Assembly: GCA_900316385.1 (NCBI GenBank)
Contig: ONCP01000003.1
Span: 99,074-163,073, forward strand
Length of the DNA: 64,000 nucleotides
DNA from: an uncultured Eubacteriales bacterium
Lineage (GTDB): Bacteria; Bacillota; Clostridia; Oscillospirales; Acutalibacteraceae
Reading direction: 5' to 3'
The notes below the pieces were generated by a model. The model did no database searches and had not been told where the DNA came from. It saw only the letters and a list, made by a program, of their open reading frames with translations. The position numbers and the translations under genes were made by a program. Each line of letters begins with the position of its first letter. The first letter of the stretch is position 1. Positions 16,180-25,368 of the stretch are shown piece by piece.

Positions 16180-17045
16180 TACGCCTGCACCTCTCTTCTT
16201 CTTGTAAAGTAAAGCTGCGCGAGTGATATTACAACCACGATAAGGAAGAATATTACACCCTCAGCCTGTCCTACGCCTTTCGCGCTGGAGCCTTCGCCGT
16301 AGAAGGTCTTGTAGATGTTGAGCGCCATCATTCTCGTTGTCCATACTCCGTCCTTCAGCGGCGCGCCGCCTGTGAGAGCGAGGTTCTGGTCAAAGAGCTT
16401 GAAGGAGTTGGTCAGCGTTAAGAAAGAACAGATAGTAATCGAAGGCATCATCATCGGCAAAGTTACGCGTGTCAGCATCTGACCCTTTGTAGCTCCGTCG
16501 ATCTTAGCGGCCTCGTACAGGTCGTGAGGAACGTTCTGGAAGCCCGCGATATAGATGATCATCATATATCCCGCCTGTTGCCAGCACATCAGGATAACAA
16601 GTCCCCAGAAGCCCAGATCGGAGTTTGTAACGAGCGACGGCATATCCATTGAACGGAGGATTCCGTCAAAAATCTGGTGCCAGATATATCCGAGGATAAT
16701 TCCTCCGATAAGGTTCGGCATAAAGAACACGGTTCTGAACAAATTAGAGCCTCTGATTTTGAGCGTGAGAGCGTACGCGATGAAGAACGCCATAAGGTTG
16801 ATCAAAACTACGCTGACAATGACAAAGCCCAGAGTGAACCAGAACGAGCGCAGAAAGCTGTCGTCGTTGAACGCCTTGATGTAGTTTTTGATGCCCACAA
16901 AGGTTGTGCGCGATACTACCTGGAATTTAAAAAACGAAAGGTAAATACCCCTAATGAACGGATAGATAAATCCGATACAAAAGGCGGCGAATGTAGGAAG
17001 CAGAAAGATTAACGCATAGAGTTTTCTTTGAGGTTTTCTAAACAT
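16179..17045 (-). CDS. Carbohydrate ABC transporter permease, MalF-type
   Basis: A 288-residue permease with six hydrophobic segments. The EAA loop reads DLYEAAKIDGATKGQ, followed by LPMMMPS. It pairs with the MalG-type permease, whose ATG overlaps its stop. A terminator-like hairpin separates it from the binding-protein gene upstream, so permease expression is probably lower than that of the binding protein. Confidence 0.92.
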   Translation of the reverse strand: MFRKPQRKLYALIFLLPTFAAFCIGFIYPFIRGIYLSFFKFQVVSRTTFVGIKNYIKAFNDDSFLRSFWFTLGFVIVSVVLINLMAFFIAYALTLKIRGSNLFRTVFFMPNLIGGIILGYIWHQIFDGILRSMDMPSLVTNSDLGFWGLVILMCWQQAGYMMIIYIAGFQNVPHDLYEAAKIDGATKGQMLTRVTLPMMMPSITICSFLTLTNSFKLFDQNLALTGGAPLKDGVWTTRMMALNIYKTFYGEGSSAKGVGQAEGVIFFLIVVVISLAQLYFTRRREVQA

Positions 17046-17064
17046 AGCTTATGCCTTTCTGTTT

Positions 17065-17095
17065 GAACAAAAGGGGGCTGAAGTATTCAGCCCCC
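17065..17095 (-). terminator. Intercistronic terminator between binding protein and permeases
   Basis: On the minus strand GGGGGCTGAA (17095-17086) pairs with TTCAGCCCCC (17082-17073), and TTTTGTTC follows. Partial termination here would favour the binding protein over the permeases, a usual arrangement in sugar ABC operons. Confidence 0.75.
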
Positions 17096-17133
17096 TGAAC
17101 GTTTTAAATGTTTGGCTGAATAATCAGGGGAAA

Positions 17134-18492
17134 TTATTCCTCAGCAGCCTTTTCCTTCTCGGTCTTCCAGCCGTCTACGAAAGCTGTCTTAACAGCATCC
17201 CAGTCGCCTGTGCCGGCAGCGTACTGTGTGAGAGCAGCGCCAACGCCGTTTTTCCAATCCTCGGAAGGCATTGTTGTGAAGTTCCAGCTTACGGGAGTCT
17301 TGCCTTCGTCTGTGAGAGCCTTGTCGATCTTAACAAAAGCGTTTGTGCTTTCCTTAGCGGACTTGAAGGGGATTACAAAGCCCATGTCGTCAGCCATAGC
17401 AGCTGTGCCCTTGTCGGAGGTTACGCACCACTTGATGAACTCAGCGGTAGCAGCCTTGTCGTCGTCGGAAGCGTTCTTGTTGATGCACCAGTAGTTCTCT
17501 GTACCTGTGCAGAGACCCTGATTGGCCTCGTCGCCTACGCCGATGTAGATCGGGAGCATTCCGAGATCCTCGTCCTTTAAGCCGCCCTCTGTAACAGCGC
17601 TGTACTCCCAGGAACCGTTCTGGAAGAAGATAGCGTCGCCCTTAATGAACTCTTCCTCAGCCTCTGCGCCTGTCTTGGAGGCAAGCTCGGAAGCCTTGCA
17701 GGTAGAATCTGTGATGTAGAGATCCCAGATGTTCTTGTAGTTCTCAAGATATGTGCCCTTAAGCTCTGCCTTGTCGCCTACACCGTCATCCTTGTACTCG
17801 AAGTAGATGGGAAGGTTAGCAAGGTGAGTCTTGAATCTCCAGTCGGAGGAGCTGTCCATACCTGCGGATGTGAACGCGCCCTTAACGCCGAGAGCGTCCT
17901 TGTTAGCCTGGATCTCGTCGGCAACAGTCTTGAGCTTGTCAAAGCTGTTGATCTCGTCGATAGACTTAACGGTTGCGAAATCGCTGTCGCAATACTTCTG
18001 GAGTAAGGTCTTGTTGTAGATGATACCATAGGACTCGATTACGTAAGCAATACCGTAAACAGCGTCGCCGTCCTTAAGAGCGAAGTCCTGAGATGTGAGC
18101 TCGCCGTAGATATCTGTACCGGAGAGATCCATGCAGAAATCCTTCCACTTAGCGAGACCGACAGGTCCGTTTACCTGGAACAGTGTGGGAGCCTCTTCCT
18201 TGTCCATTTCGGAGGTAAGAGTCTGCTCGTAAGTACCCTCAGCGGCTGTAACAACGGTAACCTTTGTGCCGGTTTCCTTTGTGTAAGCCTTAGCGAGATC
18301 CTGCCAAGCCTGATCCTGCTCGGGTTTGAAGTTCAGGTAGTAAACCGAACCCTTGGAGGCGTCGCCTGAAAGCTTGGAAGCGCCCTTGGAGGACTTAGAG
18401 TCCTTGCTGTCGGAACAGCCTGCGAAAGCGCCTACGGTCATAAGTGACGCAAGGCCTAAAGCGGCTATTCTTTTGATTGTTGAACTTTTCAT
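17134..18492 (-). CDS. Extracellular sugar-binding lipoprotein of the ABC importer
   Basis: A 452-residue solute-binding lipoprotein of the MalE-like family. The signal peptide ends in a lipobox (AFAGC, C26) followed by a Ser/Lys/Asp-rich tether. The mature part has the two-lobe pattern of family 1 binding proteins, with GDAIFFQNGSWEYSAV near residue 280 and GTENYWCINKNAS near 330. It is the first gene of the operon with the two permeases and has its own promoter at 18650. Starch-derived oligosaccharides are the likely ligand given the neighbouring starch-binding proteins, but the sequence alone does not prove it. Confidence 0.9.
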   Translation of the reverse strand: MKSSTIKRIAALGLASLMTVGAFAGCSDSKDSKSSKGASKLSGDASKGSVYYLNFKPEQDQAWQDLAKAYTKETGTKVTVVTAAEGTYEQTLTSEMDKEEAPTLFQVNGPVGLAKWKDFCMDLSGTDIYGELTSQDFALKDGDAVYGIAYVIESYGIIYNKTLLQKYCDSDFATVKSIDEINSFDKLKTVADEIQANKDALGVKGAFTSAGMDSSSDWRFKTHLANLPIYFEYKDDGVGDKAELKGTYLENYKNIWDLYITDSTCKASELASKTGAEAEEEFIKGDAIFFQNGSWEYSAVTEGGLKDEDLGMLPIYIGVGDEANQGLCTGTENYWCINKNASDDDKAATAEFIKWCVTSDKGTAAMADDMGFVIPFKSAKESTNAFVKIDKALTDEGKTPVSWNFTTMPSEDWKNGVGAALTQYAAGTGDWDAVKTAFVDGWKTEKEKAAEE

Positions 18493-18649
18493 AAAAAATC
18501 CACCTTTTCAAAAAATTTTCGGTCCGAATAATTGACGTCGGACCTGCGCCCGTGAGTTGCGGCGTCGGTCTGAGCAGCTTTTGAGATCTGCGGAAAGCCG
18601 AGCAAAAACGTTCTTTCCGACACCTGTCAAAACATCCTCATTATCTAGT

Positions 18650-18678
18650 ATAATAGCACAAAAACAAGGAGTATGCAA
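18650..18678 (-). promoter_or_regulatory. Sigma-A promoter of the sugar importer operon
   Basis: On the minus strand TTGCAT (18673-18678) and TATTAT (18650-18655) are 17 bases apart. The leader is about 150 bases long. The whole gap 18493-18842 holds only this promoter, that leader and the weaker divergent promoter at 18781. Confidence 0.7.
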
Positions 18679-18780
18679 TACTTTTTTGGTACATTTATCC
18701 GCAAAAAAAAGAGGGGAATTTATCACATTCAGTGTTTATCGGGGTTTTTGTAAACTTACAGTTTTGTAACCGAATTTCAG

Positions 18781-18809
18781 TGGAAAAAAGGTCGCCCTTA
18801 TGGTAAAAT
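18781..18809 (+). promoter_or_regulatory. Possible promoter of the YesL-like gene
   Basis: TGGAAA (18781-18786), a 17-base spacer, and TAAAAT (18804-18809) sit 34 bases before the ATG. The -35 box is weak. Confidence 0.45.
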
Positions 18810-18842
18810 AAAACTGATATTTTTTAGCAAAGGAGCAAGGCT

Positions 18843-19670
18843 ATGAAGAAAAAAGGCTGCGCTTTTTTAAACTTTTTCAGGTACTTTCCAAAGCTGTTCG
18901 CGGCGGGACTTATGTTTTCCGTGCCGTTTGCCGTTTTTACGGCGATACTCGCGCTCATCGGATATCTTACGGGCTTCAACAACATCATTTTGTGGGGACT
19001 TTCCGTAATTCCCGCGTCGCCTATGCTGGCGGGACTCGCGATGACAGTCCGAAAAATAGCCATAGAGAATACAGACGTGGAGCTGATCCCGACATTCAGG
19101 GAGGTCGTTAAAGAAAACTTCAAGGCGTTCCTTCTTCACGGCGTTGTGATTTATCTTATTTGCGCGTGCACCTTCTTTTCGGTGCTGTACTACGGCTCAA
19201 TGGCAGCGGTCAACGCAATGTACGCCTCGACGTTAACGATGTATATGCTCTTTACGGCGGTTTTGGTCGTCGTGATGTTCTACGTGCCCATAATGACGGT
19301 TACATATGAGCTCAGACTCAGGGACATCTATAAAAACGCGTTTCTGCTTGTAATCGGAAAAATTCTTCGAAACCTTATCGCGCTTGTTTTCATCACTCTG
19401 CTTTCCGCTGTCGCGTTCTTCGGAATAGTTCTGACAAACGGTGTGTGGCTGTGGATCACGGTAGCGCTGATCGTCGCGCTTTATCCTATGATGTTCGTAT
19501 ATATCTCGATCTCGGTGATCTCAAAGGGAATGCAGGAGAGCGTAGGCTCGTTTGTCAACCCTGTCAAGGCGGAGGTCGATGACAGCAAGGCGGTCGCGGA
19601 GGCGGTAAGTTCAGCTGAAGGAAGCGACTATGTTTTCGTTAACGGTAAAATGATCAAGGTAGAAAAATAA
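18843..19670 (+). CDS. YesL-like (DUF624) membrane protein
   Basis: A 275-residue membrane protein with about six hydrophobic segments. The N-terminal FFRYFPKLFAAGLMFSVPF, the central VIPASPMLAGLAM segment and the later FYVPIMTVTYELRLRDIYKNAFLL helix match my picture of the DUF624/YesL family, whose genes often lie next to CUT1 sugar importers. Here it is divergent from such an importer. The function is unknown, and a role in assembly or regulation of the transporter has been suggested by context in other genomes. The C-terminal 40 residues are hydrophilic. Confidence 0.75.
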   Translation: MKKKGCAFLNFFRYFPKLFAAGLMFSVPFAVFTAILALIGYLTGFNNIILWGLSVIPASPMLAGLAMTVRKIAIENTDVELIPTFREVVKENFKAFLLHGVVIYLICACTFFSVLYYGSMAAVNAMYASTLTMYMLFTAVLVVVMFYVPIMTVTYELRLRDIYKNAFLLVIGKILRNLIALVFITLLSAVAFFGIVLTNGVWLWITVALIVALYPMMFVYISISVISKGMQESVGSFVNPVKAEVDDSKAVAEAVSSAEGSDYVFVNGKMIKVEK

Positions 19671-19723
19671 GGAGCCGTCAAAGCGGCTCAGAAAGAAAGC
19701 GCGCGCATAGCGCCGCTGTGCAG

Positions 19724-19751
19724 AAAAAAGGCTCCGATCAAACTCGGAGCC
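19724..19751 (-). terminator. Terminator of the 19759 lipoprotein gene
   Basis: GGCTCCGA (19730-19737) pairs with TCGGAGCC (19744-19751). On the minus strand the hairpin is followed by TTTTTTCTG. On the plus strand only a weaker CGTTTTATC follows, so it may serve both directions. Confidence 0.82.
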
Positions 19752-19758
19752 CGTTTTA

Positions 19759-20217
19759 TCAGTCTTTTTCAATCACTATCTTGTCCTTGGGAACGACGAT
19801 CGCCCTGTATCCGAGAGCGTTCGTAACCCTGATCGCGCCAGTAAGCGTGACCTTGGCTCCGTTTTCGGGATAATCGTCGGGGAACTTTCCGTTCTCGATC
19901 TCGTAGCTTACTCCGAGAGAGGAACCGTTTTCGGTTTTCTGGAGAATTGAGCAGCTTGTGCCGCGATGCTCGCTGATACCTGTGATCTTGACAGCGGAAT
20001 TGTCATAATCGCCCTTGGAGAACGCCGTCATAAAATCCTGCATACCGTCATAATCGTTGATCTCAATAACCGCTTGAGGCTTGTTGAGGTCTACGGGCGT
20101 TGTGTCGCGTTCAAACTCCGCGGACGAATCGTTGCTGCCGCAGCCGCAGGAGACAAACGCCGTCAGAGCGACTGCCATAACAACAGCCAGAGCAATAACC
20201 TTGCCGAATTTTTTCAT
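19759..20217 (-). CDS. Small lipoprotein, OB-fold-like
   Basis: A 152-residue predicted lipoprotein. The signal peptide ends near FVSCGCG, so either cysteine could carry the lipid. The mature part (about 100 residues) has alternating strands, with AVKITGISEHR, GAKVTLTGAIRV and AIVVPKDKIVI, which suggests a small OB-like fold of the type seen in tRNA_anti-like proteins. This is an inference and no function is known. The ATG at 20217 is chosen over the in-frame GTG at 20226 because GGAG lies eight bases before it. Monocistronic, with its own promoter and terminator. Confidence 0.65.
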   Translation of the reverse strand: MKKFGKVIALAVVMAVALTAFVSCGCGSNDSSAEFERDTTPVDLNKPQAVIEINDYDGMQDFMTAFSKGDYDNSAVKITGISEHRGTSCSILQKTENGSSLGVSYEIENGKFPDDYPENGAKVTLTGAIRVTNALGYRAIVVPKDKIVIEKD

Positions 20218-20259
20218 TATTTTCACTCCAATCGTTATTCCCCAAAAGGGTACAAGGAT

Positions 20260-20287
20260 ATTATATCAATTTTTCATATTTTTTCAA
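20260..20287 (-). promoter_or_regulatory. Sigma-A promoter of the small lipoprotein gene
   Basis: TTGAAA (20282-20287) and TATAAT (20260-20265) on the minus strand, 16 bases apart. Confidence 0.75.
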
Positions 20288-20310
20288 GCGGTTAAAAGAT
20301 AATAATTATC

Positions 20311-20345
20311 AAAAAATTCGGCCCAAGGCAACGCCTTGAGCCGAA
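20311..20345 (-). terminator. Terminator of the opp operon
   Basis: On the minus strand TTCGGCTCAAGGC (20345-20333) pairs with GCCTTGGGCCGAA (20329-20317), with one wobble, and TTTTTTG follows. Confidence 0.9.
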
Positions 20346-20360
20346 AGTGTTTTATCGGGA

Positions 20361-22205
20361 TTAGCCCTCGATTGTGCAGTACATAAAGTACTTGTAGCCG
20401 AGCGGGTTGGAGAAGAAGCCCTTAACGGTCTTGGAGCACATATAGAGGTCTGTGTAGTAGTAGATCGGGCAGATGCAGCCTGTCGCCATAAGCATATCCT
20501 CAGCAACGTGCATCATCTTGTAACGGTTGTCCTTGTCTGTGCAGGACTTGATGGTGGAGATAAGAACGTCGTAGGTCTCGGCCCATGTGCCGTTCTCAAC
20601 CTTTGTATCATATCCGTACTCTGTAAGGTCAAGGCTGTAACACTTTACATCCTTGTGGTTGCCCTTGCCGTACTGAACGTCGTTGTTACCCGAAGCGGTT
20701 GTCCACATATCGAGGAAGCAGATAGGATCGTTGTAGTCAGCAAGCCAGCCGTTACGAGCGATGGAATAATCGCCCTTCTTACGTGTGTTAAGGAAGGTGT
20801 TCCACTCCTGGTTCTCGAGGTCGAGAGTGATACCAACGCCGTCAAGAGCGCTCTGGATATACTCACCGATAGCCTGATGGCTCTCGTTTGTATTGTAGAG
20901 GTATGTCATCTTGGGGAAGTTGGTGAACTTCTTTGTCTTGTCGTCGTACTTGTAGTACTTCTTGAGAGTCTCAACAGCGGACTCGTAGTTGCTCTCGAAA
21001 GCGTCCTCGGAGGTGTTGAAGTAACCGTCATAGTCACTGCTTACGCCTGTGTTCTTGTAGAACTCGGAGCCGTCGGCGTCTGTAAGACCCATAGCTACGA
21101 AGGAGGAAGCGGGGAGCTGACCGCCCTGAGCGATCTCGTCGATGATATAGTTACGGTCGAGAAGGAGAGAAACGGCGTTTCTGATCTCAGCCTCAGCCTT
21201 TTCAGCCTCGTCGCCCTTAAGGTCGGAATCCTCGGGGAGGATGTTCTCGTTGATGTTCCAGCATACATAGTATGTGCCGATCTGACCTACGTTGAAGAAC
21301 TCGTCGGGATAATCCTTCTTGAGGGTAGCGATCTCGTTTGTGGGAACGTCGTCGATTAGGAGCCAGTCGCCCTTCTTGAAGTTGGAGAGCATGTTGTTGG
21401 CGTCGTCGGAGAGATAGAACTTGATAGTTTCCATTGTAACGCTGTCAGCGTCGGGATGATCGGCGTTCTTCTTGAGTGTGATAACGCTGTTGTGCTTCCA
21501 GCCGTCAAGCTTGTACATACCGTTGGATACATAGGTCTTGGGGTCTGTTGCCCATTTCTCGTCCTTTACTACGTCCTCACGTACGGGGAAGTAGGTCGGG
21601 AATGCGAGAAGCTCGTTCCAGTAAGGAACGTCGTTGGCGAGTGTTACCTCGAGAGTCTTGTCGTCGGTAGCCTTAACGTTGAGCTTGGCGTCGGGGTTGG
21701 TGTAGTTACCGTCGTCGTCTGTCGCCCAGATGTCGTCATAACCGTCAACAACCTCGAACATATAGCCGTAGTCAGCCGCAAGAGCTGTGGAAGCAGCGCG
21801 CTGCCAAGCAAATTCGAAGTCGCCCGCTGTTACGTCTTTGCCGTCGGACCACTTGAGACCGTCCTTGAGAGTGTAGGTGTAGGTAACGGTACCGTCGTCG
21901 TTAGCCTTGCCTTCGGTAAGCTCTTTAGCGGCGTCCGCAACGATCTGGAGCTTGCCGTCCTTGTCCTGCTCCCACTTCGCGAGACCCGAGAAGAGGTGAG
22001 TGAGGAGTGTAGCGCCGTCAACCGCGGAGTTAAGAGCGGGGTCGATGGTGTCGGGCTCACTGGCGATAGAAACAGAGATAGACTTTACGTCTGATGTTTT
22101 CTTGCTGTCCTTGCTGTCCTTGCTGCTGCCGCAGGAAGCTAAGCTAGCTACGAGAGCGATCGCAAGAATTACAGCTAAGATTCTTTTGATTTTCATTTTT
22201 TTCAA
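20361..22205 (-). CDS. oppA: Oligopeptide ABC transporter substrate-binding lipoprotein
   Basis: A 614-residue binding lipoprotein of the OppA/DppA family (SBP family 5). The signal peptide ends in the lipobox LASC (C25), followed by an SSKDSKDSKK tether. Family features are ASEPDTIDPALNSAVDGATLL near the start of the mature protein, GLKWSDGKDVTAGDFEFAWQR around residue 130 and SLLLDRNYIIDEIA in the middle. It captures peptides outside the cell for OppBCDF. It is the last gene of the operon and lies after an 83-base gap, in which I see no clear promoter. Confidence 0.93.
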   Translation of the reverse strand: MKKMKIKRILAVILAIALVASLASCGSSKDSKDSKKTSDVKSISVSIASEPDTIDPALNSAVDGATLLTHLFSGLAKWEQDKDGKLQIVADAAKELTEGKANDDGTVTYTYTLKDGLKWSDGKDVTAGDFEFAWQRAASTALAADYGYMFEVVDGYDDIWATDDDGNYTNPDAKLNVKATDDKTLEVTLANDVPYWNELLAFPTYFPVREDVVKDEKWATDPKTYVSNGMYKLDGWKHNSVITLKKNADHPDADSVTMETIKFYLSDDANNMLSNFKKGDWLLIDDVPTNEIATLKKDYPDEFFNVGQIGTYYVCWNINENILPEDSDLKGDEAEKAEAEIRNAVSLLLDRNYIIDEIAQGGQLPASSFVAMGLTDADGSEFYKNTGVSSDYDGYFNTSEDAFESNYESAVETLKKYYKYDDKTKKFTNFPKMTYLYNTNESHQAIGEYIQSALDGVGITLDLENQEWNTFLNTRKKGDYSIARNGWLADYNDPICFLDMWTTASGNNDVQYGKGNHKDVKCYSLDLTEYGYDTKVENGTWAETYDVLISTIKSCTDKDNRYKMMHVAEDMLMATGCICPIYYYTDLYMCSKTVKGFFSNPLGYKYFMYCTIEG

Positions 22206-22288
22206 TCCTTTCTTAGAATAAAAATGATATTTTCACCAAATGCGTGAGGTTTTCTCCTGTACCCCTCTGCACCCGGTTTGTCGATTGA

Positions 22289-23278
22289 TTAAGAGTTGAT
22301 CTCGTCAACTCTGTGGCAGGCTACAAAATGACCTGTCGAAACCTCCTTGAACTCGGGCATACTCTCGGCGCACTTGTCGCAGGCGTAGCGGCACCTTGTT
22401 CTGAACGGACATCCGCTGGGCGCGTTGAGCGGGCTGGGGATGTCGCCCGTAAGCACGATACGCTTGTTGGTTCTCGCGATCTTGGGATCGGGAACGGGAA
22501 CAGCGGAGAGCAACGACTGAGAATAGGGGTGGAGAGGCTTGTTGTAAATCTCCTCCGCGTCCGCGAGCTCTACCATTCTTCCGAGATACATAACAGCGAT
22601 TCGGTCGGAAATATGACGAACGACCAACAGATCGTGCGCGATAAACAGGTAGGTGAGGCCGAGCTTTTCCTGAAGCTCGTCAAACATATTTATAACCTGA
22701 GCCTGAATACTTACGTCAAGCGCGGATACAGGCTCGTCGCATACAATAAAATCAGGGTTGACCGCGAGTGAACGTGCGATACCGATACGCTGGCGCTGTC
22801 CGCCCGAAAACTCGTGAGCGTAACGCGCGGCGTGCTCGCTGTTCAGTCCGACGTAATCCATAAGCTCAAGGATACGCTCCATACGCTCCTTTTTGTTGCT
22901 TGTGAGCTTGTGAACGTCAAGCGGCTCGCCGATAATATCCGATACCGTCATTCTCGGATTAAGCGAGGAATACGGATCCTGAAAAACCATCGTGGCTTTT
23001 TTGCGGAACTCCTTGATGTCCTTCTTAGTCTTGACTTGCTTGCCGTCGTACCAGATCTCTCCGCCCGTGGGCTTGTAAAGGTGGAGCAATGTACGACCGA
23101 CGGTGGTTTTTCCGCAGCCCGATTCGCCTACCAGACCGAGCGTCTCGCCCTTTGTGATCGAGAACGAAACATCGTCAACAGCCTTTAAGGGCTTTGAGCG
23201 GAACATACCTGTGCTGATGTCAAAGTATTCCTTGAGGTGTTTTACCTCGATCAGGGTTTTGTTTTCAGCCAAGGTCAT
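22289..23278 (-). CDS. oppF: Oligopeptide ABC transporter ATPase
   Basis: A 329-residue ATPase with Walker A GESGCGKTT, signature FSGGQRQRIGIARSLA and Walker B DFIVCDEPVSALD. The C-terminal oligopeptide-specific part holds the cysteine-rich GCPFRTRCRYACDKC, which fits the iron-sulfur-type cluster region of Opp/Dpp ATPases. The ATG at 23278 is preferred to an in-frame TTG at 23296 because AAGG lies five bases before it. The start overlaps the oppD end by 14 bases. Confidence 0.93.
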   Translation of the reverse strand: MTLAENKTLIEVKHLKEYFDISTGMFRSKPLKAVDDVSFSITKGETLGLVGESGCGKTTVGRTLLHLYKPTGGEIWYDGKQVKTKKDIKEFRKKATMVFQDPYSSLNPRMTVSDIIGEPLDVHKLTSNKKERMERILELMDYVGLNSEHAARYAHEFSGGQRQRIGIARSLAVNPDFIVCDEPVSALDVSIQAQVINMFDELQEKLGLTYLFIAHDLLVVRHISDRIAVMYLGRMVELADAEEIYNKPLHPYSQSLLSAVPVPDPKIARTNKRIVLTGDIPSPLNAPSGCPFRTRCRYACDKCAESMPEFKEVSTGHFVACHRVDEINS

Positions 23279-24284
23279 CACCGCCTTCCGTGTCAAGTTC
23301 TATTTCACCGCTGTCAAGACCTTTTTTGACGTTTACCCAACAGGAAGCGGCGTGATTTTCATTTATCTCCATACGGTCGGCGCGGTGCTTGATACAGATC
23401 TTCATCGCGTTATCGCATCTCGGAGCGAAGGGACAGCCCTTCGGCATATTGAGAAGGTCGATCGGCGTGCCCGTGATCGGGCGGAGCTTCGTTCCCGCCG
23501 TGTCGGCAGTCGGGATCGAGCGCATAAGACCCTTTGTGTACTCGTGACAGGGATTGTAGAATATCTCGTCGGCTGTACCCTGCTCGCAGATCGAGCCGGC
23601 GTACATAACGATGACCTCGTCACAGATCTGAGCTACGACGCCGAGATCGTGAGTGATCATAATGATAGCCATTCCGAGCTCCTCCTGCAAGGAACCCATG
23701 AGCTCAAGTATCTGAGCCTGAATGGTAACGTCGAGCGCGGTGGTCGGCTCGTCCGCGATAAGAATGTCGGGCTCGCACGCAAGCGCCATGGCGATCATAA
23801 CTCTCTGGCGCATACCGCCCGAAAATTCGTACGGATACTGTTTCATACGCTTCTCGGGCTCGTTAACGTTAACGAGGCGAAGCATCTCAACAGCTCTGTC
23901 GTAAGCCTCCTTCTTGTTTCTGTCGGTGTGAAGGAGGATCGCCTCCATAAGCTGTTTTCCTATTGTATATGTGGGATTGAGCGAGGTCATCGGGTCCTGA
24001 AAGATGATGGAGATCTTGTTTCCTCTCACGTTCTTCATAACCTTTTCGCCCGCTCCTACGAGCTCCTGACCGTCAAGCTTGATAGAGCCGCCGACGATTT
24101 TGCCCGTTCCCGCGAGTATTTGCATAATTGAGTAGGCTGTTACAGACTTGCCTGAGCCCGATTCGCCCACGATACCGAGAACCTTGCCTCTGTCGAGGGT
24201 AAAGGATACGTCGTTTACCGCCTTAACTTCACCCGCGTCGGTGAAAAAGGAGGTTTTGAGGTTTTTTACTTCAAGTAATGCCAT
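23265..24284 (-). CDS. oppD: Oligopeptide ABC transporter ATPase
   Basis: A 339-residue ATPase that pairs with OppF to power peptide import. Walker A is [10 protein letters not shown], the signature is [16 protein letters not shown] and Walker B is [13 protein letters not shown]. The C-terminal extension has [15 protein letters not shown]. It follows oppC after 13 bases in the leftward operon oppB-oppC-oppD-oppF-oppA. Confidence 0.93.
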   Translation of the reverse strand: MALLEVKNLKTSFFTDAGEVKAVNDVSFTLDRGKVLGIVGESGSGKSVTAYSIMQILAGTGKIVGGSIKLDGQELVGAGEKVMKNVRGNKISIIFQDPMTSLNPTYTIGKQLMEAILLHTDRNKKEAYDRAVEMLRLVNVNEPEKRMKQYPYEFSGGMRQRVMIAMALACEPDILIADEPTTALDVTIQAQILELMGSLQEELGMAIIMITHDLGVVAQICDEVIVMYAGSICEQGTADEIFYNPCHEYTKGLMRSIPTADTAGTKLRPITGTPIDLLNMPKGCPFAPRCDNAMKICIKHRADRMEINENHAASCWVNVKKGLDSGEIELDTEGGDDLG

Positions 24285-24297
24285 CTGTCCCGCCTCC

Positions 24298-25356
24298 TTA
24301 CGCGTTAAGCTTCGGGTCGAACGCGTCGCGCAGACCGTCGCCGAAGAGGTTAAGACTGAGTACGATAAGCGAAATTACAACCGCGGGGATGATCAGACGG
24401 TGGGGATAGCTGGAAAGTCCGTTAAGAGCGTCGGAGGCGAGAGATCCGAGCGAGGGCATCGGAGCGTCAACGCCGAGTCCGAGGAAGCTCAGGTAGCTCT
24501 CTGTAAAGATCGCCGACGGTATCTGGAGCGCCGCGGAAATGATAACTACGCTTATGCAGTTGGGCATAAGGTGCTTTGTGATGATCCACTTGCCCTTTGC
24601 GCCCGTCGCCTTTGCGGAAAGCACATACTCCTGCTCTCTGAGAGAGAGGATCTGACCTCTGATAAGTCTGGACATAGAAACCCAGTAAAGCAGGGCAAAA
24701 ACTATGAACAGACTGATGATGTTGGTGCCAAGGCCCGCGAGCGCCGTACCCTCGATAGCGGGTCCGAGCGTTACGACAAGCACGGAGGAAAGCAAAATGA
24801 CCATCAGCATATCGGGAAGCGAATAGATGATATCAACTATTCGCATTATTACAAGATCGACCTTTCCTCCGAAGTAACCCGAGATCGAGCCTATCAGCGT
24901 ACCGATAACAAGCACGATGATCGAGGCGAAGAAGCCGACCAGCAGCGAGATCCTTGTTCCGTAAATAACGCGGATAAAGTAGTCGCGGCCGTGCGCGTCG
25001 GTTCCGAAAACGTGAGGGAACACGCTTTCTCCCGAGTCGATCAGCTTCTGCTCGGTTCTTCCGTATTCGAACGGAGCAAGGTTATTGTAGGACGAGTCAA
25101 CGGGCTTGCCGGGACGCACGCCGAGCTGATCGTCATATGAGTAAGGCCAGAACATCGGGATAACGATGCTGGATAAAGCTATCAGAATAATGATTATGAA
25201 GCTGACAAAGGCAACCTTGTTTCTGTACAGCCTTTTTACGCCGTCTCGGAAAAACGTTGTGGACGGGCGCATCTGGACCATATATTCTTTGTCTTTGTCG
25301 GAGGCGGGAATAAAATCGTCGAGGTCAACGTGGAAGGTAAACTTTTTCTTATTCAT
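24298..25356 (-). CDS. oppC: Oligopeptide ABC transporter permease
   Basis: A 352-residue permease. A hydrophilic N-terminus of about 50 residues precedes the first membrane segment, as is usual for OppC. The family features GTDAHGRDYFIRVIYGTRISLLVG and the loop AKATGAKGKWIITKHLMPN are visible, followed by ESYLSFLGLGVDAP. It forms the channel with OppB, from which it is separated by 12 bases. Confidence 0.93.
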   Translation of the reverse strand: MNKKKFTFHVDLDDFIPASDKDKEYMVQMRPSTTFFRDGVKRLYRNKVAFVSFIIIILIALSSIVIPMFWPYSYDDQLGVRPGKPVDSSYNNLAPFEYGRTEQKLIDSGESVFPHVFGTDAHGRDYFIRVIYGTRISLLVGFFASIIVLVIGTLIGSISGYFGGKVDLVIMRIVDIIYSLPDMLMVILLSSVLVVTLGPAIEGTALAGLGTNIISLFIVFALLYWVSMSRLIRGQILSLREQEYVLSAKATGAKGKWIITKHLMPNCISVVIISAALQIPSAIFTESYLSFLGLGVDAPMPSLGSLASDALNGLSSYPHRLIIPAVVISLIVLSLNLFGDGLRDAFDPKLNA

Positions 25357-25368
25357 TTTTAACCCTCC

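Noticed and set aside
20508..22094. Open frames antisense to oppA
   Set aside because: They mirror the codon bias of oppA on the other strand and have Val/Leu-rich, family-free translations.
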